From Rachicladosporium sp. CCFEE 5018 (lineage: Eukaryota > Ascomycota > Dothideomycetes > Cladosporiales > Cladosporiaceae): a DNA stretch of 64,000 bases. Where the stretch lies: positions 16,545 through 80,544 of the forward strand of contig KZ111201.1 in NCBI GenBank assembly GCA_002077045.2, in the 5' to 3' direction. The translations under genes were made by a program, and so were the position numbers. Of the stretch, positions 41,123 to 51,464 are shown piece by piece. The notes beneath the pieces are model-generated. The model made no database searches. It saw nothing but the letters and a program-made list of their open reading frames with translations, and had not been told where the DNA came from. Positions within the stretch are counted from its first letter, which is position 1, and every line of letters begins with the position of its first letter.

Positions 41123-42026
41123 ATGGCGGATCAGAAGACGATGCAAGCTGTCGACGACGGACCCGTTCCCGTCCATGTGTCTCTCTTGGCCGCCACGAGA
41201 AGGTAATAGGCATTTCAAGGCATTGTCAAATGGTGCACGCGCTGACGGCATGTCCAGTCTCTTCGGCGATGACAGATACTCCGACATGGTGGTGAAGTGC
41301 GGTAAACGCGAGTGGAAAGTCCACAAGGCTCTCGTCCTCCCGCAAATCGAGATCCTCGCAAAGGCCGTTGACGGCGACTTCAAGGTATGCCTTCTACATG
41401 CGCACAGCGCTGTCTGGTGCAGGGTTGACATACGTATAGGAGGGCACCGAGAACGCATACACATTCAACGATGTCGATCCCGCCGCTGTGCATGCCCTAC
41501 CCCAGTTCGTCTACCATGGCGACTACAGTGCGAACAACAATGATGCTATGTCTTCTTCGGCACTGCACGTCTACGTCTTCAACCTTGCCGAGCAGTACTT
41601 GATACGCGCACTTCGCGATCTCGCTGCAAGCAAATTTAGGCTTACATGGAGAGGCTATGGGATCAGCCTGACTTCGCCGCCGCTGTTGATCTCATCTACA
41701 CACTCGATGCGGACGGCAGCAGCGATCTCAAAGCTACCTTGCTCGACATCGGCTGCAAACACATCACTGCTTTGATGCGCAATCCGACCCTATATGCAGA
41801 CTTCCATGAAGTCGTTCGCCGTGTTCCCGCCTACCTTGCCGATGTGTACACTGAGCTTGCGATCAACAGCAGCGAGATGCTCACGGAGGTTGTCTGTCCT
41901 TCCGCAACTTGCTGCTGCGTCTTCGCTGTGAGTCTATCGGCCACGGAGACCACCAATCTTTGGTGTCCAGAATGTTCGATCTCCAATCAGATCAGCAAGT
42001 GGAAGACTTGCAAGCGAGAGGTGTGA
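41123..42026 (+). pseudogene. BTB/POZ domain protein, array copy 3, with an apparent frameshift
   Basis: Model: exon 1 41123..41202 (80 nt), exon 2 41258..41384 (127 nt; RYSDMVVKCGKREWKVHK), exon 3 from 41440. Exon 3 reads cleanly through VHALPQFVYHGDYSANN and LAEQYLIRALRDLAASKF, but the coherent protein then continues in another frame (MERLWDQPDFAAAVDLIYTLD), ending at 42026. The break is near 41635, and aligning to copy 2 (WDSPDF) leaves exactly one codon disturbed, which fits a one-base loss. The second half ends with Cys pairs (VCPSATC and LWCPEC) like copies 4-7. It may be a pseudogene, a sequencing error, or a truncated protein of ~150 residues. I cannot tell which without reads. Confidence 0.7.
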
Positions 42027-42473
42027 ATGCGAGCATACTATCAGCTGGATTGATGTACACCGAAATCGGCCGGGGTCATTTCTACACGGGCTGGATCCCA
42101 CGCCCTTTAGATTACAGGGAGGGAAAGTAAGAAAACGGTCCCGCCAGGTGTCTCAAGCTTGAGGAAGTTCTTCGGCGACCGTGGCCGGAAACATGATTAG
42201 TAAACGTTTAGGGACGCTTTTCATGATAACACCTTCTTCTTTGACGGCGATCCCAGCATGTGCGCTCAGAGAAGATGTCCCACTCACGGCAGGCGTTGAA
42301 AATTGTGTGATGCATCCGAGTGAGGATTTGAATGGACCTCACAATGAATTGATGTACGATCAGGAGCTGGCACTCCTTAACACATGTGACCATTGCCGCA
42401 CCATTCGATCTACTGCGCAGGCCTTTGTATCACCACTCAAACACTCATCTCTCCTGAACTCTTGGTCTCCATA

Positions 42474-43388
42474 ATGGCCTCTAGAACATACACGTCCATA
42501 GACGGCAGCGTCATCAGAGGACCTGCGACAGGACTGTTGGAAGGTGTAGAGAAGTAAGCAGTCGGCTTACTTTAGGATTTCCCAGATGCTGACGATGAAG
42601 CAGTGCCTTCGCAAGCGGCAAGTATGCAGATCTCACCATCGAAGTCGTCGAGAGGAAGTGGAAGGTCCACAAGGTCATTGTATGCGCCAGCTGCGAGTAT
42701 CTCGAAAGAGCCTGTAGCGGTCGATTCCAGGTATGTTATACTCTTGTGAGTGTACCTGCCGCTGCATGCTTACTAGTGAAGGGAAGTAAAGACCAGTGTC
42801 ATTCGACTGCATGAAGACAACCCCGACGCCGTGAACGCTTGGCTGGAGTATCTCTACAAGCAAGACTTCACCCGTCCGTCTGACTTTAAGGAGACACTTG
42901 AGCTTTGCATCAACGTGTGCAGCCTTGCCGACAAGTACCAGGTCAGAGGCCTGAACAAAACTGCCGAAGATACCCTGCGTACGCATCTCAAGAGCGCTTC
43001 GGACCCGCAGCTTGCTATCGCCATCAGCATGTACTACGGCGAGGCGGCCGACGTCGCTGCGCCGCTCAGACTCTATCTGGACGACGTCGTGCGAAAGAAC
43101 TTCGAGACACTTTTCTCCCAGCGCCACAAATATCCCGAATTCCACGCAGCAGCAGCCAGGTACCCTGATTTCGCAGCCAATGCAGCCGAGGACTGGACAT
43201 CGAGCCGCCGAAAGGTCTCGCGCTTCCGTTGTGGTTGCGTTAGCTGCCGTGGCAAGGACCTCGTCTTTGAAATCGGAGAGAGCGTCAGCCAATCTACATA
43301 CGTCACCTGCCTCAGCGGAGAGGCGGTAAGAACGAAAACGTCATGGGCTGCGTGGAGGGTTGCGCACGCGGGTGGTAGCAGTGATTAG
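42474..43388 (+). CDS. BTB/POZ domain protein, array copy 4
   Basis: Model: join(42474..42553, 42604..42730, 42792..43388), 267 residues. Exon 1 is 80 nt like copy 3, and exon 2 is 127 nt and carries SGKYADLTIEVVERKWKVHKVIVC with ACSGRFQ. The third exon begins at TSVIRLHEDNPDAVNAW; nearer AG sites would bring a stop or shift frame, so that acceptor (42791) was chosen. It has YLYKQDFTRP, a helical half (LADKYQVRGLNKTAEDTLR), and a C-terminal Cys-pair segment: FRCGCVSCRG and a later TCLSGEA. The second Cys pair is partly lost (one Cys). Acceptor choice makes exon 3 slightly uncertain. Confidence 0.72.
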
Positions 43389-43530
43389 AGAGGCGTCCGG
43401 CTTGCACGGAGGGAGAGTGGCGTTGGCAGCCAGGTCATCTGTGAAGTCGGGTCGAAGTCATCGAGCCTCAGTGATATAAATGCACAAGTGAAGGTTTCAT
43501 GAGTCGTGGAGTGAAGCCTCTAACGAGCCC

Positions 43531-43575
43531 GGCGGTATCACATGCTACACGGTGTTAGCATCACATGCATAGAGA
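43531..43575 (+). repeat. Promoter segment shared with copy 7 (46157-46198)
   Basis: About 40 bp upstream of BTB copy 5 contain ATCACATGCTACA and CATCACATGCA at a fixed spacing. The copy-7 upstream region at 46157-46198 repeats both with few changes. Matching exon-1 starts (MSDTDE versus MSATDE) support recent segmental duplication. Each half has a CACATG core, an E-box-like element, so it may be a binding site. Confidence 0.6.
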
Positions 43576-43671
43576 TGATAGCTTACGACGATGAAATGCG
43601 AATCTCCTTCTCCGACACTCTCATACACTTCTTGCGCTACCATATTCCACGCCACCTATCAAACTGCCGCT

Positions 43672-44567
43672 ATGTCGGACACCGACGAGGATACTGGCGC
43701 AGTCAGCGAAGCTCTCGGTGTCCACCGTGAGAAAGCCAAGCGGTAATGAAGCTTGACCCCAAGAGATAGTCTTCATGAGTTTTCACTGACCAAGAGCAGT
43801 CGCTTCGTTGACGGCAAATACGCCGACCTTACCATCGAAGTGGGTGAGCGCAAGTGGAAAGTGCACAAGTTCATCGTTTGCTCTGGTTGCGACTTCTTCG
43901 CAGAGGCCTGCGATGGGCGATTCAAGTTAGTCCAGTCTTACACTGACTGCTATGGAAGCGACTGACTATGTTGTAGGAAGCAGCCGCGAACACGATCAAG
44001 ATGCCCGAAGACGATCCCGTGGCAGTAAGTGCGCTACTAGAGTATCTCTACACCTCCAACTTCGTCTTGCCGACCGATCGCAATGGAGCTCCGACCTATC
44101 GGCAGCGGATTGCCTTGATTGTTGCCGTGTATAAATTGGCGGATAAGTATGTGCTGTCCGAACTCATGGATCTCGCTGAAGAGAAGTTCAATAAGTTCAC
44201 CGAAGATGGAACATGGGAAACGGAGATACCGGCCATGGTCGACGCTGTTGAGGACACACCGATCGATGCAGAGAACGCTCTTCAGACAACACTCATCCAG
44301 GCTATCGCTTCGGAATACTCGGAGATCTTCAACGACCCTGGTGACTACTCCGAAATCCATGCAGCTCTTTCCAGGCGACCGATGCTGGCGCTCAAGGCAG
44401 CAAGAGTCTGGGCGGCGAGGCGCAAGTCAAGGGTCAAAAGCTACAGGTGTTCGAGTAGGCGTTGCATTGCCCGCAAGAACTTCTTCGAGGTGTCGACCGT
44501 GGTGAAGTCTTCGCAGGTGAAATGTCCTGTGGAGGCTTGTGGTGGGGATACTGAAGTCGTAGGCTAG
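43672..44567 (+). pseudogene. BTB/POZ domain protein, array copy 5, with a lost splice donor
   Basis: Model: exon 1 43672..43742, exon 2 43800..43926 (127 nt; GKYADLTIEVGERKWKVHK, FFAEACDGRFK), exon 3 43977..44567 (EAAANTIKMPEDDP, LEYLYTSNFVLPTD). The intron between exons 2 and 3 should start with GT after AAG, as in copies 2, 6 and 7, but the sequence there is AAG TTAGTC, so the G of the donor appears missing. Using the GT one base earlier shifts frame and runs into a stop in exon 3; no alternative acceptor I checked restores it. The C-terminus is intact, with two Cys pairs (YRCSSRRC and VKCPVEAC). Either a disabled copy, an assembly error, or a non-canonical splice site. Confidence 0.68.
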
Positions 44568-44955
44568 CTCTCACGATCACCACACCCGTGAGAGCCACAT
44601 CATGCCGTCTTGGGAGATTGAGGGGAAGGCGGCGGACTATGCAAACGATCCGTGGTCTTTCAATGTGAGCACTGCTGAATACATGTTACCATGGCGAAAC
44701 ATACATCAACACTCTCAGACTTCGAAAGCCATTGAGAGCTACCAGTAATTCCGTTCCGTCGACTCCATTGTAACATTGACCCGTCGGCTTCTTCAAAGTT
44801 GATGGTACAATCTGCGGAAGTCAGTGAAGTGCAGGCCCGCATGGAGCTAAGTGCACCGTACCTTCCTCGCCTCGTCTTCGAACTTCAGGCGCAACTTTCA
44901 AGTTTGCCACCCTCCATCTCTAAACAGGTATAGTGACACCACAGTGACGGCAGTG

Positions 44956-45862
44956 ATGGAGGACGAAGGCGAGCGTGGAATGGAGCAAGGCGTCGAGAGC
45001 ATGCTGGCAGGCATCCATGCGTGAGCATCTGGCATGCACTCATTTGCAGCCATATATTAACAACGCCGCAGACGCCTCAATGATGGCAGGTACTCCGACT
45101 TGACGATCGACACGCAGGGTCGTAGCTGGAAAGTCCACAAAGTCATTGTGTGCACCGCCTGCGGGTTCTTCGAGAAAGCGTGCGATGGAAACTTCAAGGT
45201 GATTGCCGCAGTCGTCCTATCTTCCGTCGCTCGCGTACAGCTGACCTTCATCCTAGGAAGCCGCAGAAGGCGTCATCAACCTCCCCGACGACGATCCAGA
45301 TGCGGTTCAAGTCATGCTAGAGTTCTTCTACAACGGCGACTTCTTAGACTCCGACGATTATTGGTATTCGGACTCCCACAAAGTCCGCATTGACCTCTAC
45401 CATCTGGCAGACAAGTACATGCTAGCACTGTTGAAACCCAGGGCTTTGAAGAGGTTTTTCTTTCGTCTGCCGCATAGCTTAGAGGACTTTATCAAACTGA
45501 TGCCAGATCCTCCTGCGCAGGGAGGAGACGTGTTGCAGCTAGCCCGCATCGATCAGGTTGCAGAGAACTTCCCCTCAATCTTTCGCGCCCACGTGGCCGA
45601 GTTTTCCGGAGTAGATTTCGAGCCCAGTCTTTGGGAGTGTCTAGCACAACGGCCGATGCTTGTCTACAGAGCTGCTACCATGTTGGCCACGAAGCGCTTC
45701 TCCGATCATTCTTACAGGTGCTACTGCGACCAGTGTAAAAGCAAGGGCATTACTTTCAAGATCGAGATGGGTACAGAGCCAGATGACATGGTAAGGTATC
45801 CGAGTGAAGCTATGAACCCGGAACTCAGTCAGTCGATAGAGGCCTTCGTTGACCGTACTTGA
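44956..45862 (+). CDS. BTB/POZ domain protein, array copy 6
   Basis: Model: join(44956..45020, 45072..45198, 45257..45862), 265 residues. Exon 2 is 127 nt (DGRYSDLTIDTQGRSWKVHKVIVC, FFEKACDGNFK) and exon 3 opens EAAEGVINLPDDDPDAV with MLEFFYNGDFLDSDDY. The helical half has YHLADKYMLALLKPRALKRF. The C-terminal segment keeps the first Cys pair (YRCYCDQCKS) but the second pair is gone (MVRYPSEAMN in its place), so a metal site, if present in the other copies, is likely lost here. The frame is open and all splice sites look canonical. An ATG upstream (about 44801) is possible, but 44956 preserves the phase pattern seen in the other copies. Confidence 0.8.
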
Positions 45863-46156
45863 GATGATGGTGTGCGAAGGCAGTATTGGGTCGCAGCAAG
45901 CTCTTCATCGACCCTACTTGAGACGTTCTCAAAGGTCAGAGCAACATAGTGTAGTGGAGAATAGTTCTTTGAATGGGGAAATCGATCCCTCTGAGTTGCG
46001 GCGCATTTCATGGTGACACATAAGTCGTGGTCCAGGAGTACGGTCAGAGCATTGAATCCACTAGTGCGGCAGGTCTACTAAGGGCTTAGCTTGAGGTCGT
46101 CTATGGTTGAGAGTGAAGGCTCACTGCTTGCTAGAGTGAAGTTCTGAATCCAGTCG

Positions 46157-46198
46157 CCGGCATCACATGCTACAAGATGTCAATGTCACATGCAGAGC
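46157..46198 (+). repeat. Promoter segment shared with copy 5 (43531-43575)
   Basis: Second copy of the CACATG-bearing block described for copy 5, 136 bp upstream of the copy-7 start codon. Confidence 0.6.
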
Positions 46199-46333
46199 GC
46201 GTTGGCCGTATCTGGTGCATACATGAAGCCCACCTCTTGACAAACTGTCAAACACTCTCACTACTATCGTCCTCCCACCCATCTCCGATCGGCCGTCCAG
46301 TGCAACGCTGTGCAGTCGCAGATCCTCACCATT

Positions 46334-47245
46334 ATGTCGGCCACCGACGAAACCGCGGTCTTGAGTACCGCTCTCGAGATCCAAACTTCGAGCTTGAAGA
46401 GGCACGTTCCCATCACTTGCGATCCACATACACCCGGCTGACGTTTCTGCAGTCGCTTCCTCGACGGCAAATACTACGACCTCACGATTCAGGTAGGAGA
46501 GCGCAAGTGGAAAGTCCATAAGATCATCGTGTGCGCTGGGTGCGAATTCTTCGCAAAGGCCTGTGATGGTGGATTCAAGGTCGGTGGCTGTAGTGCCGTA
46601 GGCCTGAGACTGCCATAAGACTAATTTCCTGGCTAGGAGGCGACGTCAAACATCATCGAAATGCCTGATGACGATCCGAAGGCAGTCAACGCGCTGGTCG
46701 AGTATCTATACGGCCGCGATTTCACCCAAGCTGATGATAAGGATGACAACGGATTCGACGAGGATATTGCTCTTCTCGTCTCGATTTTCCAGCTAGCGGA
46801 CAAGTACATGGTACAGCCGCTTCAAGGCCTTGTGGAACACAGGATTCGCGCCAAAATCGGGGGAGCAAGCATCAAGTCTGGAGTCCCAGCCATTATCGAT
46901 GCGATTGAAGATGCCACGAGTGACGGACGCGATATCCTCCAAGACATGCTCATCGCTCATATCTCGACAAAGCACGGAGACGTTTTCGGCGTTCCACAGG
47001 ATTTTGAGGCGCTGCATAGGGCCTTCGCAAAGAAGCCAATGCTTGCGTATAAGACTGCGACAGCTTCAGCAACCAAGCATGCTGCAACGTGGGTGATGCA
47101 CGCCTGCAGCTGGGATCACTGTGATGGACACAAAGTCGGGGTTGAGGTGCCAAGAGCCATGGTCACCACCTGGATTCGCGTCCGCTGCCCAAGGGTAGGC
47201 TGCCAAGGAGAATTCCTTCCAAGGGCCCGCGCGGCTCCAATATGA
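46334..47245 (+). CDS. BTB/POZ domain protein, array copy 7
   Basis: Model: join(46334..46401, 46453..46579, 46637..47245), 267 residues. Exon 2 is 127 nt (DGKYYDLTIQVGERKWKVHKIIVC, FFAKACDGGFK). Exon 3 opens EATSNIIEMPDDDPKAVNALVEYLYGRDFTQ and has the helical half (LADKYMVQPLQGLVEHRIR). The C-terminus keeps both Cys pairs (HACSWDHC and RVRCPRVGC). Exon 1 has no GT donor in the right phase; the only way to keep the phase-2 joint used by the other copies is a GC donor (AG then GCACGT at 46402). That makes this a rare GC-AG intron or a weakened splice site. Closest relative in the array is copy 5. Confidence 0.74.
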
Positions 47246-47389
47246 AGTGATGATCACTATGATGGGTAAGTTGCGTCCCTTCATGCAATAGCATACCCTG
47301 CAGAGAAGACCTCTATGCCGATCGTGTTTGATCTGGTGTGCGCAAAAGAACCAGGACATTAATATCGACTCGGGCGAGGTCAGCATACT

Positions 47390-48211
47390 TTAGTGCGGAT
47401 ACATACCGCCATCAACAGCAATAACCTTGTTAGTGACATATCCATTTCTCACCATCCACATCACCGTATCAGCAATCTCGTCCGGTTTGCCGAGTCGCCC
47501 AACGGGTAACTCTACACACCAATTAGCCACGTCAACACCTTCAACTTCGACGAACTCACTGCTAGCCAACTCCTCACTTCCCCCAGGCAACATAGCAGTC
47601 TCCTCAATCAACGTTGGCGCGATCGCATTGACAGTGATCCCCTTCTTCGCCACATTCCCCGCCAGCCAATGCACGAAGCCATGAATTGCAGATTTCGAAG
47701 AAGCGTAATGAGATCCCACAACACCGCCCGTAAGTCCGGCCACGCTAGAGCAGAAGATCACGCGACCGCAGCCTGTGCGCTCCATGTGAGGGAGGCAGAG
47801 CTGGGTTAGTAGCACACCGCAGCCGGTATTGACGCGCCAGGACTGCTCGAAGACGTCTATGGATACGTCCGCAAGGGATTTGACTCCGGAGTGGGACAGG
47901 GTGGAGCCGGCGTTGTTGAAAAGGATGTCTACATCCCTAGACTGCTTCGTGACTTCAGCGTGGAGGCGCCGAACGTCGTCGAAAGAGCCCAAATCTGCTT
48001 GGAAGAAGGTGATTTCGATATCTGTGCCTGTCGGGTTTGCAGCTTTGATCTCGTCGGCAAGCTGTGATCTTGTCTCTGTGCTGGCAGAGTGGTAGTGCAA
48101 TGCGAGATCGTATAGGCCTGTCTTCGCGAAGGCGAGGGCGGTAGCCTTGCCAATCCCTCCGGTGGCACCGGTTATGAGAACGAGCTGTTTCTTGTGTGCT
48201 GGGTCTGCCAT
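47390..48211 (-). CDS. Short-chain dehydrogenase/reductase (3-oxoacyl-ACP-reductase-like)
   Basis: Single exon, 273 residues from the ATG at 48211, which begins two short steps before the Rossmann strand; upstream frame residues look non-coding. NAD(P) motif TGATGGIG (about 15-22), the NNAG loop (DILFNNAGS), the catalytic Ser in FCSSVAGL, and the YASSK motif with Tyr near 169 and Lys near 173. The C-terminal end VIAVDGGMYPH has the DGG of the family. The length is normal. It most resembles FabG-type reductases but the substrate is open. It converges on the last BTB gene across a 144-bp gap and has no visible pathway partner. Confidence 0.9.
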   Translation of the reverse strand: MADPAHKKQLVLITGATGGIGKATALAFAKTGLYDLALHYHSASTETRSQLADEIKAANPTGTDIEITFFQADLGSFDDVRRLHAEVTKQSRDVDILFNNAGSTLSHSGVKSLADVSIDVFEQSWRVNTGCGVLLTQLCLPHMERTGCGRVIFCSSVAGLTGGVVGSHYASSKSAIHGFVHWLAGNVAKKGITVNAIAPTLIEETAMLPGGSEELASSEFVEVEGVDVANWCVELPVGRLGKPDEIADTVMWMVRNGYVTNKVIAVDGGMYPH

Positions 48212-48508
48212 GTCAATGCGGTTCCAGCTGACGAAGTGTACAGGTTCCGCCTGTACCGCAGCACTCGAGTCGAGAGCTCCTGAAGAGCTCGCTGACGTCA
48301 CCGTCAACTGCTGGAGATCAGCCGAGGAGGTTTGACGAACAGAGAGAAGCAACCTCGGGTTGGCAGTTGCGTTCGCAAAATAGGCATGGTAGAGGACGAC
48401 TTCGGTCAAGCTTCCTAGGGTATCAACGCTACTTTTGTGGTCATGGACATACATACATCGTGATCCATCACACTCCCAACAAGGCTTATTGCGAGTCCTC
48501 CAATCCTG

Positions 48509-49551
48509 TTACGAGCGGTGTTCCAGTCCAGCAACTCCAACGTCTAATCCACTGCTCTTCCCCGTCGTCCCATTCATCCCCATGGCCTCGTGCGGCTTCA
48601 ACGCCACCCCTCTCTTCTCAGCAGCCTCAGCCATCCCCTTCAGCTCTCTGAGCATGATCTCTCTGGTCTCATCCGTGAACTTCCTCACAGCCTCGAATTC
48701 GCTAGACATGCTCACTGTCTCAATAGGCTTCAGAACCTTGATTCTGATCGTCCCAGTTCTGAAGATCTTCTTCTTAGAGTTCAGCAGATTGCTGTAGGGC
48801 TCCACTACCACAGGGACAACTGGTACTCCAGCTTGGACCGCTAGTCTAAATGCGCCGGATTTGAAGGGGAGCAGGTCCGGGTGATCGAAGTAGGAGCGCG
48901 TGCCTTCAGCAAACATGAAGACTGATTGGCGATTCTTCTTCATCTGCTGTCCAGCACTTCCCAACGCACCAGAAGCCTGCGTGGCATTCTTACGATCAAG
49001 AAACACCGTCTTAGAAAGCAGCACTGTCTCCTCGTCAGCATCTCCACCCCTCGTCCCAATGTACTGTAAAACCACTTACTGAACCACCCCAAAACCGGCA
49101 CGTACTTCAGACTGCTCTTCGCCGTCACGACCGTCCCAGGCATGAACACATGTCCCACAACCAGCACATCCAGTTCACTCTGATGATTTCCCACGAACAC
49201 CGCCGGCCTCGTTCCAAGCCAGCCCTTCTCCCCATACCCCTCCTTGCCCACTCCAGGATCCTCGACCACCATCCACACGCCCGTGAAAACCAGCATCGTC
49301 CATTTGAACGCCCTAGCAGTGGTGTATTGGCCTAGCTCGCCGTGACCAAAAAGCGAGAGGGCGCCGGAGGCGCAGGTACCGTAGATGGCGCAGAGGAAGA
49401 GGGCGGTGAAGGAGGCGAGGAGGCGGGGGTAATATGATAGTGTTGGAGGGGCGAGGGAGAAGGAGACCAGGAGGGTGCTGAGGTGGGAGGTCACAAAGAC
49501 GACTAAGAGGAAGCCGAGGACGGCGTAAGTGAGCGCAGAGGACCAGGACAT
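48509..49551 (-). CDS. SLC1: 1-acyl-sn-glycerol-3-phosphate acyltransferase (lysophosphatidate acyltransferase)
   Basis: Model: complement(join(48509..49023, 49080..49551)), 328 residues. It adds an acyl chain to lysophosphatidic acid to make phosphatidic acid in the ER. The N-terminus has two hydrophobic segments (ALTYAVLGFLLVVFVTSHLSTLLV and a second near 60). The acyltransferase motif NHQSELDVL is near residue 121, the second motif FAEGTRS near 197, and a third hydrophobic strand (VPVVPVVVEP) follows. The intron joint gives GWFMLLSKTVFLDRKN, the expected PlsC-family sequence. The ATG at 49551 is preferred to one at 49584. The symbol follows yeast SLC1 by function only. Confidence 0.88.
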
Positions 49552-49845
49552 GATGGCCAGGACGAGGTTGTGGTTCATATGCAAAAGGGCGCGTTAACGA
49601 GTGTGGTGCTGTAGGGACGGTGGGTGAGGCAGTCTTGGGGCCAGCCCTTTGTCAATGTTGGGCGCGCTACGAGGTCATGAGGCTTGAGGAAGCTGTGGAA
49701 TTTCTAAGTGCATGTGGGGTTGGTAAAGTTCAAGGTAGCCGGCGGTGGGGTGACAATCACATGTCAATAGTGCAGTGGCAGCAATACGTGTACACCGCCA
49801 GTATCGTACATAGACACTATGCTACATCCCGTCAAAGCAATGCAA

Positions 49846-51231
49846 TCACTCAACACTCGTGGGTATCTTCACCTCCCCGCTCTTCCGATCAGTATGTGGA
49901 ATTCCATACCTGTACCCAACACCCTTCGGACTCCTCCCATCCCGTCCGACACTCTCAACACTCACATCCTGGAACTTGAAGTCCCATCTCCGTCCAGCCA
50001 CGACTCTCTGCGTCCTCTCCTCCCACGCAGCTTTCTTCCGTTCCTTCTCAGCTTTCTCAGCAGACTGCCCTCGCTCGAGCTCGACGAAGCGATTGATACG
50101 CTCTTCGCGTGGCACGCCTTCAACGCTCCATTTCTCGAGCTGTAGGAGTTGCGTATGCGGAATGCGCTTGTCTGCTGGAAGGAGCGTGGGTGAGAAGGCC
50201 TTGGCTGCGTCTTCTCGAGTGAAGGCGCGGGATTCCGAGGCCGGGTAGAAGAGCTGTTGCCGGGTTGCAGGGTGGACTGGTAGGTCGTTGATGCTCTCGT
50301 GTGGAGTCACCTTTTCGCCCTTGCGTGCTACTGGCGTTTTAGGAAGCATCTCGAGTACTGCTTTGCTGTACGGCCTTGCGAGCTTTCGACCCTGTTGCTT
50401 GTGTCAGCACTGAATCTCAGACGTTTCTCATGAGATTCGGAGAGTGATGTGTGCTGCAGTCAGAGAGGCTCGCAATGCTATCGTTTGTAACCATGTAGAT
50501 GTCTTCAAGACTAATCGAATTTGAATAATATCATCATAAAAGCGTGAAGGGAAGAAATGCACAGTCGAACATACCTCTTCTTCCCACTGCTTCTCAATCG
50601 TCTTCAAACGCACCACAGCCGCGACTCGCCTCATGTCGATGCCCCATGCAGCGCTCACACTCTGCAAGTCCATCTTGTTCAGCACGATCTGCTCATAGAC
50701 CTTCTCCCGCAGCTCTTCCGACAGCACGGGCTGCGACTTGAAGTTCGGATTCAGTGGGTAAGGCTGCAGGTCCGAAGCTCGTTCTTTTGGCGTAGCACTC
50801 TCCCTCGCAGCCCTTTCCTGCCGCTCAGTAGCCCTGACTTGCGCTCGCTCCGCCCTCTCAACCTCATCAATTCCGTCCTCTTCCTCTTGCTGCAGTACCT
50901 CGTCCTCGTCGGGCATCGGCTTTTCCTGTCGTACTTGTCTGGGCCCGTCTCGCCCTTGACCCTTCGCTCGTCTGAGATTGCCGGTCTTGTCGTAGGCTGT
51001 GAGATAGTTCGTGCTACCTGCTAGAGGCTCGCGAAAGGCTTTACCGGGACCATTGAACCATGCCCACATGTTGCGGCGGAGCATTGTGGTTCGCCGGGCG
51101 AGGTGCCGTTGGCTGTCGGGGGAGGAGGCATGGAAGGAGCGATGGAGCGCCGCAGCGTCGGCGGAGGGACATGGCCTGGTACGGAAGCACTGGCAGACTG
51201 GTACTGCAGGGGACTGGAGTCGGGGAGGCAT
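49846..51231 (-). CDS. Mitochondrial small-subunit ribosomal protein mS45 (Bot1-type)
   Basis: Model: complement(join(49846..50391, 50575..51231)), 400 residues. A component of the fungal mitochondrial small ribosomal subunit, also called the Bot1p domain family. The N-terminus is Arg/Ser/Pro-rich without acidic residues at the start (MPPRLQSPAV..), a plausible mitochondrial targeting peptide. Domain signatures are GPGKAFREPLAGSTNYLTAYD, PLNPNFKSQPVLSEELREKVYE, then GIDMRRVAAVVRLKTIEKQW, and after the 183-bp intron GRKLARPYSKAVLEMLP. The middle (about 105-145) is Glu/Arg-rich. Exon edges agree with frame. This is the longest intron in the window. Confidence 0.87.
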
Positions 51232-51464
51232 GTTGTTGTATGTGAATGATAGATATCATGTCAAGGAACGAGTTTCTGTCAATGAACAATTGTCTTGGCG
51301 TCGGGAGTGCTGCGGACTTTGACCTCACTTAATCAATATATCGACTTCTTGTCCTCTACATACAACACATTGCACTAGAAGGTCCTTAACTCTATCGCTG
51401 GGGATCCTATGCAGTCAATCGGCTGGATTCTGTGTTGCGGTTTTCCGCCCTCGGGCGATGGTGT

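Noticed and set aside
44602..44664. Short ATG frame with a GTGAGC donor between BTB copies 5 and 6
   Set aside because: Could be a lost first exon of another copy, but its phase (0) does not match the phase-2 joint used by the others, and no partner exon was found.
38597..47245. Repeat-induced point mutation (RIP) as the cause of the damaged BTB copies
   Set aside because: RIP would give many C-to-T or G-to-A changes and stop codons across the copies; the damage seen is a single base loss in each of two copies, with open frames elsewhere.
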